From: Hexactinellida sp. DTS-2022
Lineage: Eukaryota > Porifera > Hexactinellida
Length of the DNA stretch: 64,000 nucleotides
Reading direction: 5' to 3'
Assembly: GCA_028753945.1 (NCBI GenBank)
Contig: JAPNXP010000004.1
Span: 3,968,001 to 4,032,000 of the forward strand
The notes under the pieces are model-generated. The model was not told the origin of the DNA. It ran no database searches and saw only the letters and a program-made list of their open reading frames with translations. Position 1 is the stretch's first letter; every line of letters begins with the position of its first letter. Shown piece by piece: positions 44,506-55,844 of this stretch. Position numbers and translations under genes: made by a program.

Positions 44506-45647
44506 TTTTTCTCCGTAGACGGTGCCCTGGCCAGAGCTTTATAGTTGATGGGCTTAAACTTTGCATGTAGGTGCGATGGGACCGTCTAATTTGCACCTGG
44601 GGTTACGATTTTTGATTAACAAATTTTGGACACATCTTTAACACCTTTCAAAATTTGTCTGGTCCATAACTCAAAATATGTTTTACTAACCCCCCAAATT
44701 TATTTCATATTTGGATTCGCCATAAAATTCTGCGTCTGATGGGAGAATAAATTTTCCAATAAAGGGGTCAATTTCTGCCATAAATGGGGGTTGAAATTTC
44801 TTTGTTTACTCACACTTCAATTTCAGTAAAGTGTTAAATCTAATTCCATTGTTTCAACTTGTAATAATTATATTGATTTAACTTGTTAAATCCTACTCTA
44901 GTGATTCAACTTGCTATAATTATATTGATTTAACTTGTGAATTCAAGCTGGCTTCTATTTTGCAATTGAAAATTAAGATTATATATTTCATAACAACGAC
45001 ATATTATGTGATTATATTTACTTCTGCGAGAATATAATTGCACTGTTAATATACTGACGTAATTAATTATAAATAATTCAGTTTGTATTTAACTTATATA
45101 GAAGCTTCCAATTTGTATATTAGAGGTTATCGAGTGTGCGGAATTGAAATTTGATAGATAAATTAATTAATTAATTATTTATGACAAAATAATTGAACTT
45201 AATAATTGTATGTTGACATTGAAATTGGTGTCATATTATAAATAATATTAATAATTATTTATACTAATTAATTAAATATCATAAATCTCAGAGATCATAG
45301 AAGATAGAAACAAACTTTCAATATATCAATTGGTCCTTATGACACGTGCCACCTATACAAGTGGGTCTTGACACCTTGAGGTGATGATGACATGGTTAAA
45401 AAAATGTGTTTTTACAATTTTGTTAATTCGATATTTAAAATGGGTTAGTTAATGTTGGTTGATGACCCAACACCCACTTAAAAAATGCTGAGTCATTACA
45501 GATTATATTCTACTGAAACTTGAATATCTCTTTAATGAAGTGAGCTGAATGGAAACTTCCACCACTCTAAAGGGTCGTTGCCTTCTGAAACACCTTTCTG
45601 AAATAATTTAACACCTTCATAGTGATGATGACATGGCGAAAAAAAAA

Positions 45648-45766
45648 AATCCAAAATTGCAGCCTGTGCCGACAGCATGTTCCTTTGGAGGCACTATCAA
45701 TAAACCAACAACAAAATATAGTGCCACCAAAGGATCATGCGTCGGCACAGGCTGCAATTTTGGATT
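45648..45766 (-). repeat. Hairpin repeat copy 17
   Basis: The lower stem is perfectly paired. It carries GGATCATGC, the reverse of the diagnostic variant of copy 8. Confidence 0.88.
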
Positions 45767-47098
45767 TTTATTATTATTATTATTATTATTTTTCTCCGTA
45801 GACGGTGCCCTGGCCAGAGCTTTATAGTTGATGGGCTTAAACTTTGCATGTAGGTGCGATGGGACCGTCTAATTTGCACCTGGGGTCACGATTTTTGATT
45901 AAGAAATTTTTGACACATCTTTAACACCTTTGAAATTTTGTCTGGTCCATAACTCAAAAATTGTTTTACTAAACCCCCAAATTATATTTCATATTTGGAT
46001 TCACCATAAAATTCTGCGTCTGATGGGTGAAGAAAATTTTCAATAAATGGTTTAATTTCTGCCATAAATGGGGGTTGAAATTTCTTTGTTTAGTCACACT
46101 TCAATTTCAGTAAAACTGTGAAATCTAATTCCATTGTTTCAACTTGTAATAATTATATTGATTTAACTTGTTAAATCCTACTCTAGTGATTCAACTTGCG
46201 ATAATTATATTGATTTAACTTACAAATTCCAGCTGGCTTCTATTTAATTGTAGTATTACTATACAATGGATAAAATAAAATAATATAATATAAGGAATTT
46301 ATTGACTTTACTCAAATCACCGTGGATAAGATTGCAAAAATAAATAACTAATAATATAATTTATTATAAATACATAATGAATGAATGGCATTAAACTAAA
46401 GATGGTTTATGATAGAACCGTTAAGAATTACATTCCATAACAACGACAGATTATGTGATAATATTTATTTCGGCGAGAATATTCTTGCACAATGAATGTA
46501 CTGACGTAATTACGTAATTATAATTAATTCCTTTTCTATTTTTACGTAACTTATATACAGTTCCAAATGGATTATTGGGGTTATCGAGTGCGCTGAATTC
46601 AAATATGATAGTGAAATTCGATTTAAATTAATAATAAGTGCAAATAATTGAACTTTATTTATTTTGCTGTACATAATAATGGTGTTAAATTATTAATTTA
46701 TTAATTAAATATTTATACTAATTAGCTAAATTTCATTAATCTCAGAGATGATACAAGATAGAAACAAACTTTCAATTTATCAATTGGTTCTTATGCCACG
46801 TACCACCTATACAAGTGGGTCTTCAAACCATGAGGTGATGATGACATTGTCAAAAAAATTTATTTTTACAATTTTGTGAATTAAATAATTCGCATGGGTT
46901 GGTTGGAGTTGGGTGAATACCCAACACGCACTTTAAAAATGCTGAGTCATCACAGATTATATTCTACTGAAACTTGAATATCTCTCTAATGAAGTGAGCT
47001 AAATGGAAACTTCCACCACTCTAAGGGTCGTTGCCTACTGAAACACCTTTCTGTAATAATTTAACACCTTCATAGTGATGATGACTAGGCGAAAAAAA

Positions 47099-47215
47099 AA
47101 TTCAAAATTGCAGCTTGTGCCGACAGCATGTTCCTTTGGAGGCACTATCAATAAACCACCACCAAAATATAGTGCCACCTAAGGACATGCGTGGCACAGG
47201 GTGCAATTTTGGATT
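47099..47215 (-). repeat. Hairpin repeat copy 18
   Basis: The plus-strand arms GCAGCTTGTGCCGAC and GCGTGGCACAGGGTGC are partly mismatched, and the second arm has two small deletions. Confidence 0.85.
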
Positions 47216-47932
47216 TTTTTTTTCTCCGTAGACGGTGCCCTGGCCTGAGCTCTATAGTTGATGGGCTGAAACTTGGCAGGTAGGTGCGATGGGACCGTCT
47301 AATTTGCACCTGGGGTTACGATTTTTGATTAACAAATTTTTGACACATCTTTAACACCTTTCAAAATTTGTCTGGTCCATAACACAAAATATCTTTTACT
47401 AAACCCCCAAATTTTATTTCACATTTGGATTCACCATAAAATTCTGCGTCTGATGGGAGAAGAAAACTTTCAATAAAGAGTTTTATTTCTGCCATAAATG
47501 GGGGTTGAAATTTCTTTGTTTACTCACACTTCAGTTTCAGTATAACTGTTAAATCTAATTCCATTGTTTCAACTTGTAATAATTATATTGATTAACTTGT
47601 TAAATCTTACTCTATTGATTCAACTTGCGATAATTAAATTGATTTAACTTATAAATTGCAGCTGGCTTCTATTTAATTTACCATACAATGGATTAAATAA
47701 TATAATATAATATAAGGAATTTGTTGACTTAATTCAACTCAACCGTGGATAACAATGCTAATATAAATAACTAATAATTTAATTTATTATCAATACATAA
47801 TGAATGAATGGCATCAAACTCAAGATGGTTTAAGATAGAAACAAACTTCAAATTTATCTACCGTTCCTTGTGACTCGGACCAATTAACAAATTCTTCTTC
47901 ACACCTTGGGCGTTGATGATTTGGCGAAAAAA

Positions 47933-48051
47933 AATCCAAAATTGCAGCCTGCGCCGACAGCATGTTCCTTTGGAGGCACTATCAATAAACAACCAACAAA
48001 ATATAGTGCCACCAAAGGAACATGCGTCGGCACAGGGTGCAATTTTGGATT
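47933..48051 (-). repeat. Hairpin repeat copy 19
   Basis: It carries the same arm pair as copy 16 and is followed by the second end-module type. Confidence 0.85.
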
Positions 48052-49130
48052 ATTTTTTTATCCGTAGCCTCTCCACCGAACATAGTTTTATTTACTAAGA
48101 GGCCAAATTTTCAGGATATGTGTCTCATGGGTTACAGATGTGCACCTGGGGTCACGATCTTTTATTAGAAATTTTTGGACACATTTTTGCACCTGTTTAA
48201 TATTTAAACAGGAACAATAAATAGTGCGCGAATATTAATTTATATGCATTCGATAGAGAATTAAATTCTACACCTTTTCACAATGCACGAATTTTCAAAT
48301 TGTTTTTCGTTAGTCCCACAATCGAGTTGCAAAATTCCTTTGTTTACTAACACTTCAGTTCAATTGAAAGTGAAAAAATCTAATTCTATTGTTTCAGCTC
48401 ATTATTATTATATTGATTCAACTTGTGAGATCGAGTAGGCTTCTATTTTCCAATTGAAAACAAAGATTCTACATTCCATAACAACGACAGATTATGTGAT
48501 TATGTTTCCTTCTGCAAGAATACTCTTGCATTGTTAATATACTGACGTAATTAATTATATTTAATTCAGTTAGTATATGACATATTTAGATGCTCCCAAA
48601 TTGTTTATTGGGGGTTATCGAGTGTGCGGAGTTGAAATTTGATAGCCAAATTAGTTAATTTATTATTTATGACAAAATAGTTAAACTTAATAAATATATG
48701 TTGACATTGAAATTGGTGTTAAATTATAAATAATATTAGTAATTATTTATACTAATTAATTAAATATCATAAATCTCAGAGATCATAGAAGATAGAAACA
48801 AACTTTCAATTTATCAATTGGTCCTTATGCAAGGTACCACCTAGACAAGTGGGTCTTGACACCTTGAGGTGATGATGACATCGTAAAATAATGTATTTTT
48901 TCAATTTTGTTAATTGAATAATTCGCATGGGTTGGTTGGAGTTGGGTGAACACCCAACACGCACTTTAAAAATGCTGAGTCATCACAGATTATATTCTAC
49001 TGAAACTTGAATATCTCTCAAATATAGTGAGCTAAGTGAAGACTTCCAACTCACTAAGGGTCGTTGCCTTTTGAAACACCTTTCTGAAATAATTTAACAC
49101 CTTCATAGTGATGATGACATGGCGAAAAAA

Positions 49131-49247
49131 AATCCAAAATTGCAGCTGAGCCGACAGCATGTTCTTATGGAGGCACTATCAATAAACCACCACCAAATAT
49201 AGTGCCACCAAAGGAACATGCGTCGGCACAGGCTGCAATTTTGGATT
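49131..49247 (-). repeat. Hairpin repeat copy 20
   Basis: The plus-strand arms are GCAGCTGAGCCGACAGC and GCGTCGGCACAGGCTGC. One base is lost on one side only. Confidence 0.85.
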
Positions 49248-49900
49248 TTTATTATTATTATTTTTATTATTATTATTTTTTTCTCCGTAGACGGTGCCCT
49301 GGCCTGAGCTTTATAGTTGATGGGCTGAAACTTGGCATGTAGGTGCGATGGGACCGTCTAATTTGCACCTGGGGTTACGATTTCTGATTAACAAATTTTT
49401 GACACATCTTTAACACCTTTCAAAATATTTCTGGTCCATAACTCAAAAAATATTTTACTAAACCCCCAAATTTTATTTCACATTTGGATTCACCATAAAA
49501 TTCTGCGTCTGATGGGAGAAGAAAACTTTTAATATAGAGTTTTATTTCTGCCATAAATGGGGGTTGAAATTTCTTTGTTTACTCACACTTCAATTTCAGT
49601 AAAACTGTGAAATCTAATTCCATTGTTTCAACTTGTAATAATTATATTGATTCAACTTGTGAGATCGAGTAGGCTTCTATTTTCTAATTGAAACCTAAGA
49701 TTTTACATTCCACAACAACGCCAGATTAAGTGATTATATTTATTTCTGCGAGAATATTCTTGCACTGTTATTAGACTGACGTATTTAATTATAATTAATT
49801 CAGTCAGTATATGACTTATATAGATGCTTCCAATTTGTGTTTTAGGGGTTATCGAGTGTGCGGAATTGAAATTTGATAACCAAATTAATTAATTAATTGC

Positions 49901-50211
49901 ATCGAACCTTAATAAGGGTCGCCGGAATATGTCTGAATTTTAAGTATGAAGATGTTCGAAAACTTATGAAGTAGGAATAAGTCCGAATATATTTCTTCCA
50001 ACATGTGCATAACTTTCATGCAGTAAGGCAAAATTTTCGCCCTGCTTCCCAAGGCACACGTGACACTTGATGTCTAAATTCGTCATCTCTGGGTGAAACT
50101 GGATCTTCCTCATCTGATAGCCCTGTTTGATTACTTGATGTATTTTGTCACTTTGATTTTGACACTTTGTTAGTTAAGTAAAGTTTACCGAGCCCGAATT
50201 TTCAAATTTTA
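49901..50211. other. Unassigned spacer after the array
   Basis: No element boundary or gene is recognised. GGAATATGTCTGAATTT and GGAATAAGTCCGAATAT near 49924 and 49975 echo the GGAATAAGACCGAAT motif of the inverted minisatellite at 4.5 kb. Confidence 0.4.
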
Positions 50212-50398
50212 TCATGAAGAGCCTTGGTATAATGGAACCAACAACCTACAAGAGTTATATGAGGAAAAATATTCATAAAAGAGTTTCGCGGTGGCTTTTT
50301 CAAAGTCACATATTGCCATTAATGGCTTAAAATCTGGGATATATTTACGAAGAGATGATAATACGGCTGTAAATTTTTTTTCGTTTTTGCTTGTCACT

Positions 50399-50681
50399 CA
50401 GGGGTTTATCTAGATGCCTGGCCGGCACTTTTACGTGCCGGCCAGGCATCAGTTGTGGTGAAAAAGTGCGAGAATTACGATTCGATTTAGGTGCCGGGTG
50501 TATGGCCAGAAGAAATGCTTGGATAAACAACTGTTTGTGCACCGTAGCAATTTATCTCCTTAAAATAATGCCGCATCATTGAATTATACTGATTATGTAT
50601 TATGGCTAATACCTTTAGGGTGCCGGAAAATTTATACCTCCATAATAAAGTGCCAGCCACGAAAATCCTAGATAAACCCTG
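50399..50681. mobile_element. hAT-type MITE, 283 bp
   Basis: Ends are CAGGGGTTTATCTAG and CTAGATAAACCCTG. CTTGTCACT lies at 50390-50398 and 50682-50690; a 9-bp match, so the true duplication may be 8 bp plus a chance base. A GGCCGGCACTTTTACGTGCC hairpin lies near the left end. Confidence 0.85.
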
Positions 50682-50774
50682 CTTGTCACTAATATGTAAT
50701 GCTGGTATAATAGCATGTCCTATACGTATATTGTATGAAAATTATATAAAGCTGGTAAAATATGAGGTATACTA

Positions 50775-50996
50775 CAGAGACGGAACCGGTCGGGTCGGGT
50801 ACCGGTCGGAACCTTGACCGGCCGGTCGAGATCTCTATATGATCTATTCGATATCATAATATCATAATTTGTTTTCTATTATTTATAAATTATTGCTAGC
50901 TATGATTGACCGGTCGACCGGCCGGTCGGGTCGGATCAAATTTCCAACTGCACCGGTCGGGTCGGGTCATGAAAATCCCGACCGGTTCCATCTCTG
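50775..50996. mobile_element. hAT-type MITE, 222 bp, TSD GTATACTA
   Basis: Ends are CAGAGACGGAACCGGTCGGG and CCCGACCGGTTCCATCTCTG, with GTATACTA at 50767-50774 and 50997-51004. The interior is dense in GACCGGCCGGTC-type motifs. Confidence 0.93.
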
Positions 50997-51204
50997 GTAT
51001 ACTACCTTGAAAGTCCCGTTAAAATGGATAGTATCTAGTTCCATGAGTTTTGATATCAAAAAGATTAGTGGCGAACAATATTGCTGTATCATTTCCATCT
51101 CTAATAGTTAGTCTGTGATTGATGGAAAAGGGGGGAGTCTATCCTGAGTTCGATAAACTCCTCTGGAGATATCGGCAGCTTAGGAAGTTCTAGTTCTATC
51201 ATGG

Positions 51205-51405
51205 TTGCCATGGGAATCGGAATTCCCATGGGAATGGGATGGGAATGGGAATCGTATTTATCCCCTTGGGAATTCCCACGGGTTTTCCCATGGGAATCTT
51301 GAAATTCCTTATGGATTGATTCCCATGGGAATTCCCACAGATTTTCTCATGGGAATTCCCACAGATTTTCTCATGGGAATTCCCATATGGGAATCTTGAA
51401 ATTCA
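51205..51405. repeat. GGGAATTCCCATGGG palindromic repeat block
   Basis: CCCATGGGAATTCCC-like motifs recur about ten times in both orientations, including an exact tandem pair around ATTCCCACAGATTTTCTCAT. No target duplication was found. Confidence 0.75.
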
Positions 51406-51955
51406 TTATGGATTCTGTAACAGTTACGTAATAGATAGAATACTACTTAGGTTAATAATAAGGACCCATAGCAGCTTCATTAGATATTAGTACGTACTCT
51501 AGTATTTAGCTTAGTTAGTATGATATGTCGATTACGTAACTTAACGCTACCTACGAGTACTATTTTGCCAATGGCTACAAGATCACAAAAAAATTATAAT
51601 TCGTCTATAGACGCTTGATTAAAAAAAGTCATACTATTGTCGAGTTACATTCTGACACGCCTGAATTTTGTACTAAAACCCTAATTTATACCATACTAAG
51701 CGTATGGCATGGCATGCCTTATACTTCCTGATGCCAAGTCTTGCATCTTGTTCTTATTGAAAACACTTGTTCTAATTAGTAGCATATACAGTATTATCAT
51801 TTTCGTGTCATTGAATTTGCCTTAGAAGACATTAATTATTTTGATGAAAAGACAGTTGCAGAATTATTTTCGAATTGAATTGAGATACACCCACCATTAG
51901 CTCCCACGTATACACACTTGTGCTAATTGGTATAAAGCATGAGCATCACCTAGGG
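51406..51955. other. A+T-rich spacer, nothing recognised
   Basis: No ORF, terminal inverted repeat or RNA gene is visible in this stretch. Confidence 0.4.
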
Positions 51956-51958
51956 CAT

Positions 51959-52380
51959 TAGGATCGAACGATCAAAGATCGCGCGACCACGATCGCGATC
52001 CTTTTTTGACGATCGAAGCAGGATCGTCGATCGTATTTTACAGAACGATCGAAATGGAGATCGCGATCATTTTTTTGAATAAATTTTCGATCCTACATTC
52101 CGATCTTTTAGAAAAGGTTGCCCAATTAAATTCATTAATAATATAGCACTATTATTATTAATTCGATTATTAATTCAATTTATCCATAAAACAGGCCCGT
52201 AACAATAAAATATTTTTCAGGTTGTTGAAAATCTAACTTCACTGTTTCTAAAAGTTGGTCAAGTTGAAACCTGAGCATCCTGAATAGTTACTACGGCAAA
52301 TAAAAACGATCGCAAAAATGATCGGGATCGGATCGGCGATCATTTGTAAAAATGCGATCGGGATCGAGATCGCGATACTA
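51959..52380. mobile_element. GATC-rich inverted-end element, ~420 bp
   Basis: The left end has TAGGATCGAACGATC followed by GATCGCGCGACCACGATCGC. The right end has GATCGGGATCGAGATCGCGATACTA. Both ends are packed with CGATC and GATCG motifs in inverted array. A target duplication is not apparent. Confidence 0.55.
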
Positions 52381-52738
52381 TTTTAATGTGTTTCACAATA
52401 TTGAGTTGTAACAGAGAATTATATATTAAATGAATCAGTTCATCTGCCACTAATACTTACTGTGAAATCAACTGATTGATTGTTCCTATAATAATGCCAA
52501 ATATATTTTATTTGGAGGAAATATTGGACAAAACTTTAAATTCCGCGGCGAAGCGCGGGTACCCGGCTAGTTCTTTAATATTTCTGGATTAAATTCGCAG
52601 GGAATATACACAACTTCTTGAGGATCCGAAATAATCAATAAAACTAATTAATGAAAATGTGATGGTGTTGGTCAGGCCCTAAGTGCCAAGTTACAGGCAT
52701 GTTATTGTTGTTGTTTACCTTGTCTATCTATTGAGCAG
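52381..52738. other. 5' flank of the fusion gene, with a Helitron-like 3' terminus
   Basis: CCGCGGCGAAGCGCGG (about 52543-52558) can form a hairpin, and GTACCCGGCTAG (ending 52571) follows before a T. This matches the Helitron 3'-end rule (hairpin, then CTAG). The 5' end is not identified. The T-rich tract and CTATTGAGCAG at 52738 form a good splice acceptor for the gene that follows. Confidence 0.5.
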
Positions 52739-54298
52739 AAGCCTGTCTTCGGACGAGAAGGAGCCCCCGAGGTCGGACTCTCTCCCAGCTGTGGATCTGT
52801 CCCCCGCGCGGCAGTACCACCTCAAGCAGATAGCCTCCTCTCTCGAAGAGGACGACCCGCTGGCCGCCTACGAGCGGTACATATGCTGGTACCGTGACGT
52901 CACGCCCAACCTGGGCATCGAGTACTACCGCATCCTCGAGGACTGTCTCACCTTCTGCAAGGAGCACAACCTGATGCGTCGCTACGATCAGGACATCCGG
53001 TTCGTGCGGATCTGGATGAGCTACGCGGAGCACCATCAGGAGTCGCAGCGCATATACGAGTACATTCGTGGGCACGGGATCGGGGCCGGCCTGGCCTACT
53101 ACTACGAGCACCGGAGCAGGAGTCTGGAGGCCAGCGGGGACCCAAGTGGGGCGGAACTGGTCCTCTCGGAGGGGATAGCGGCCCTGGCGCAGCCCGTCGG
53201 ACGGCTGCAGCGGCTGCTGCGCGAGCTGAGGGAGCGAGCGGCGATCAGCTGTTCGGCAGCGAGTCCGGAGTCGGCTGAGGCCGAGAGGAACGCTCTGGGA
53301 CAGCTGGAGTCTCTCCGGCCCGACACACAACAACAACAACAACTACAACAACAACACGAGCACAGAGGCGCCAGGAAAGCAGACTTCTCAGTGTACGTAG
53401 ACACAAATGTGAGTCAGTCAGCTGTTCCCCTCGCATATCCCAACACCTCTGTCCCAACTTGCGAAAAGTCGACGCAGGAGAACACACAGGCGCCTCGGAA
53501 ATGGATCCACTCCACCATCGCATCAGCTGTTAGGCCGGCTGCTGAGGAGTTCTCTGTCTACCCAGACCCTGTCCCCTGTAACGTACTGAGACAGAGGAGC
53601 GGGGAGGAAGAGCCCAATCCCCTCGAGGTGTTAGAACAGAGGCCCTCCCGAAAGATCCGATTATTCGGCTGCACTATTCAAGAGGTGACCAAAGAGTGCC
53701 CCACTAAGGACGGAGTCCCGTTCATTGTTTGTAGAATCGCTGAGTATTTGAGTGAGTACGGACTGAACAAGGAGGGTTTGTTCAGGAAGAATGGGAACAT
53801 TAAAGTTATGGACAGACTCAGGTACTTTCCATTGCAGCACAGTGTATCTATGGACCCTGTTTATTAGTTGTTTTTAGATGCAAATTTGAAGATGAGGGCA
53901 ATGCCGATTTGGTAACGGCCAATGACGTGTACGCAGCCGCCTCGCTTATGATGCTGTTCTTCCGGAGCTTAAAAGAGCCTCTCATCTCCGATCAGCTGAT
54001 CTACCAGATTACCCGAGCCAAACAGGAGTTCGAACTTGACTCGTCTGGCTTTCTACAACAGCTCCGCCTGCTCCTAGACCAGCTGCAGCCAGTTAACTAC
54101 ACGGTGCTTAAGTATGTAGTTAAGTTCCTGCTTAAAGTGGCAGGATATGAGAAAGGCAAAAAGTTTACAGTGATATTTCTCGCTAGGAGGATAGCTCCCA
54201 GCCTAATACGATTTGTTCCAGGGATGGAAAAGAGAGAGCAGAGAATGACATATATATTAATAAAATGCATTCAACATTTAGGGACTCTATTTAATTAA
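52739..54298 (+). CDS. Mad3/BUB1-domain and RhoGAP fusion protein, C-terminal 500 residues
   Basis: Two exons are visible: 52739-53821 and 53878-54298, with a 56-bp GT-AG intron (phase 2). The first has no in-frame ATG at its start and begins after acceptor TTGAGCAG, so the N-terminus lies on an upstream exon not found here. Visible residues about 24-155 match the Mad3/BUB1 N-terminal TPR-like region (EEDDPLAAYERYICWYRD, DQDIRFVRIWMSYAEHHQES, GIGAGLAYYYEHRSRSLE). A low-complexity linker with a Gln run follows. Residues about 306-497 form a RhoGAP domain nearest the FAM13 type: KDGVPFIVCRIAEYL, then EGLFRKNGN with the arginine finger at about R349, LMMLFFRSLKEPLI and PVNYTVLKYVVKFLL. Predicted role: GTPase activation for a Rho-family G protein by a protein with a checkpoint-like helical domain. 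Kinetochore function is inference only; no kinase domain or KEN box is seen. Confidence 0.82.
53327..53356 (+). repeat. CAA trinucleotide run coding Gln
   Basis: CAACAACAACAACAA is followed by CTA and more CAA codons in the linker between the Mad3/BUB1 and RhoGAP domains. It gives five Gln, Leu and three more Gln. Confidence 0.9.
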
Positions 54299-54319
54299 CA
54301 TTTAATTAACCTTTATTTT

Positions 54320-54403
54320 TATTTTACTGTGCCGACTATACTTTAGTATAGTGGCCCAGTATTGGAATCACTGCCTTTATTACTGTGCCGACTATACTAT
54401 AGT
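54320..54403 (-). repeat. TATA palindrome units, reversed, second one split by an insertion
   Basis: The copy at 54335-54352 has one substitution. The next copy is interrupted at 54403 by the hAT-type element and resumes at 55966. Confidence 0.9.
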
Positions 54404-54858
54404 CAGGGTTGGGTTCAAGTACAATTTACTTAAGTACTTCTGTAATTAAATACATTTTTTGAGATTTTGTACATGTACTTATGTACTTTCACCATTTTTC
54501 CGTTGTACTTGTACTTGTACTTAATTACTTTCCTCAATTTTCTAAAGTACTTGCACTTGTACTTGAGTACTTGTTACTCGTGACTTTTTTATCATTCAAT
54601 ATATTTCCAACACACATCATTGATGTTCCTCAAATCCCATCTCAAATAAAGTAGTGTTACTTAATACTTAGTATATTAGGAATTGTGTTCGTGTCAAGGA
54701 CTACTGCTAAATCAATTAAATAGATTTGGATGATACTATATAAACTATGTATTTAGCAATTTCTACTATTACTAGTACGAGAGATTTATCATAAGAGCTT
54801 GGGAAGTACTTGTACTTGTACTTAAGTATTTTCCTAATTTTTTCATTGTACTTGTACT

Positions 54859-55844
54859 CAGGGATGGATCCAGCACAAAATATATGGGGGGGTGCAATGC
54901 CCAGGGTTTGGCCTTACAATTGTGGACGCCGCCTGAAGCGCCCGCGGATCAAATGTGACAGTATTTGGACGTTATTTTTTTAAGAACTGCATTTGAGAAA
55001 GCAACTTTTAAGAAAGTTGAAATATATTTAATATACGTCTAAGAAATCTATTCTAAATTCATACATAACTATAAATTAAAAATTAATTAATTAACTATCA
55101 ATTAATCAACAATCACAATGAATCAACAAAGAGATAACGATTACTTAACGATTTTCTTGATATTTGAAATAGAACGTTCCTAAAGTACTCACAGAAAAGA
55201 TAGGGTTAGAGAACTCTCATATATTTCTCTCAACCGATTTCGGAAATTGTGCCAGTTCCTAACTATAATTTTTGTATTATATTACCATATTCTTGGGAGG
55301 GGCAGTGGCGTATCCAGGATTATCATGAGGGGGTTGCAAGGCATTATCCAGGAGCGCCAGAAGCTTCTATAGGAGTATGATTTTTGCAAAATTATTATTA
55401 GGAGCGCGAAAATTTGGAATCTTCTCCCATACCGTTAACATTAATATGTGATTTAGGCGTATTAAAATTGCATCAGACCAATATTAGGAGCGTACTTACA
55501 AATTGCTGTATATTACACTGGGGGGGTGCTCTGGAGCGAGCGAAGCGAGCAACGCTAAGAGGGCAATCCCCCCAGAATTTTTTTGAATCTTAGACGCTCA
55601 AACATCGATTTACAGCTATTCTTGTCACATAGTAGGAGGAGTGTAATATTGTGCAGTTGTACCAAAGATGTTTAGATGTTTAGATATTATAATAACAACA
55701 TTTCCCTTTTGGAAACCAGTTATGAGGGGGGTGTTTGACACCCACTCCCCCCACTGGATACGCCACTGGGGGGGTTCGCACTCCCCCTGAGCCATTATAG
55801 GGGGGGTGCAACCCCCCTGAATCCCCCCGGTGGATCCATCCCTG
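54859..55844. mobile_element. Nested hAT-type element, 986 bp, TSD CTTGTACT
   Basis: Ends are CAGGGATGGATCC and GGATCCATCCCTG, with CTTGTACT at 54851-54858 and 55845-55852. It sits in a subterminal repeat of the outer element. Confidence 0.93.
55303..55768. mobile_element. Third-level hAT-type element, ~466 bp
   Basis: Ends are CAGTGGCGTATCCAG and CTGGATACGCCACTG. The flanking bases are G runs, so no clean duplication can be read. It contains the dispersed repeat shared with 30.26-30.43 kb (about 55340-55520). Confidence 0.75.

Larger units (their letters stand above)
43190..49900 (-). repeat. Array repeat units, reversed block F (about six units)
   Basis: Reversed end modules (TTTGCACCTGGGGTTACG and variants) lie near 43700, 44595, 45880, 47310, 48145 and 49365. 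The one at about 48145 is the second end-module type (GTGCACCTGGGGTCACG). The chimeric joint TTATGATAGAACCGTTAAG near 46405 also occurs near 38685, 58150 and 59475. No gene is seen. The block ends at TTAATTAATTGCATCGAACC. Confidence 0.88.
50212..51100 (-). pseudogene. MULE-type transposase relic split by two MITEs
   Basis: Reading on the minus strand from about 51100, the frame gives LDTIHFNGTFKVV and FYQLYIIFIQY. After the MITEs it gives SKNEKKFTAVLSSLRKYIPD and MAICDFEKATAKLFYEYF. The (D)GTFKVVP...QLY and CDFEKA strings are the first and second conserved Asp regions of Mutator-like transposases. Stops lie between the pieces and both ends are missing, so it is non-functional. Confidence 0.72.

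Noticed and set aside
34464-49900. Interpreting the array as a centromeric satellite
   Set aside because: Unit lengths vary from about 850 to 1490 bp, orientation flips, and copies also lie inside a gene intron; nothing here indicates a centromere.
52728-53342. 204-residue open frame on the minus strand under the fusion gene
   Set aside because: It is the shadow of a G+C-rich coding exon; it has no recognisable domain and overlaps the well-supported plus-strand frame.
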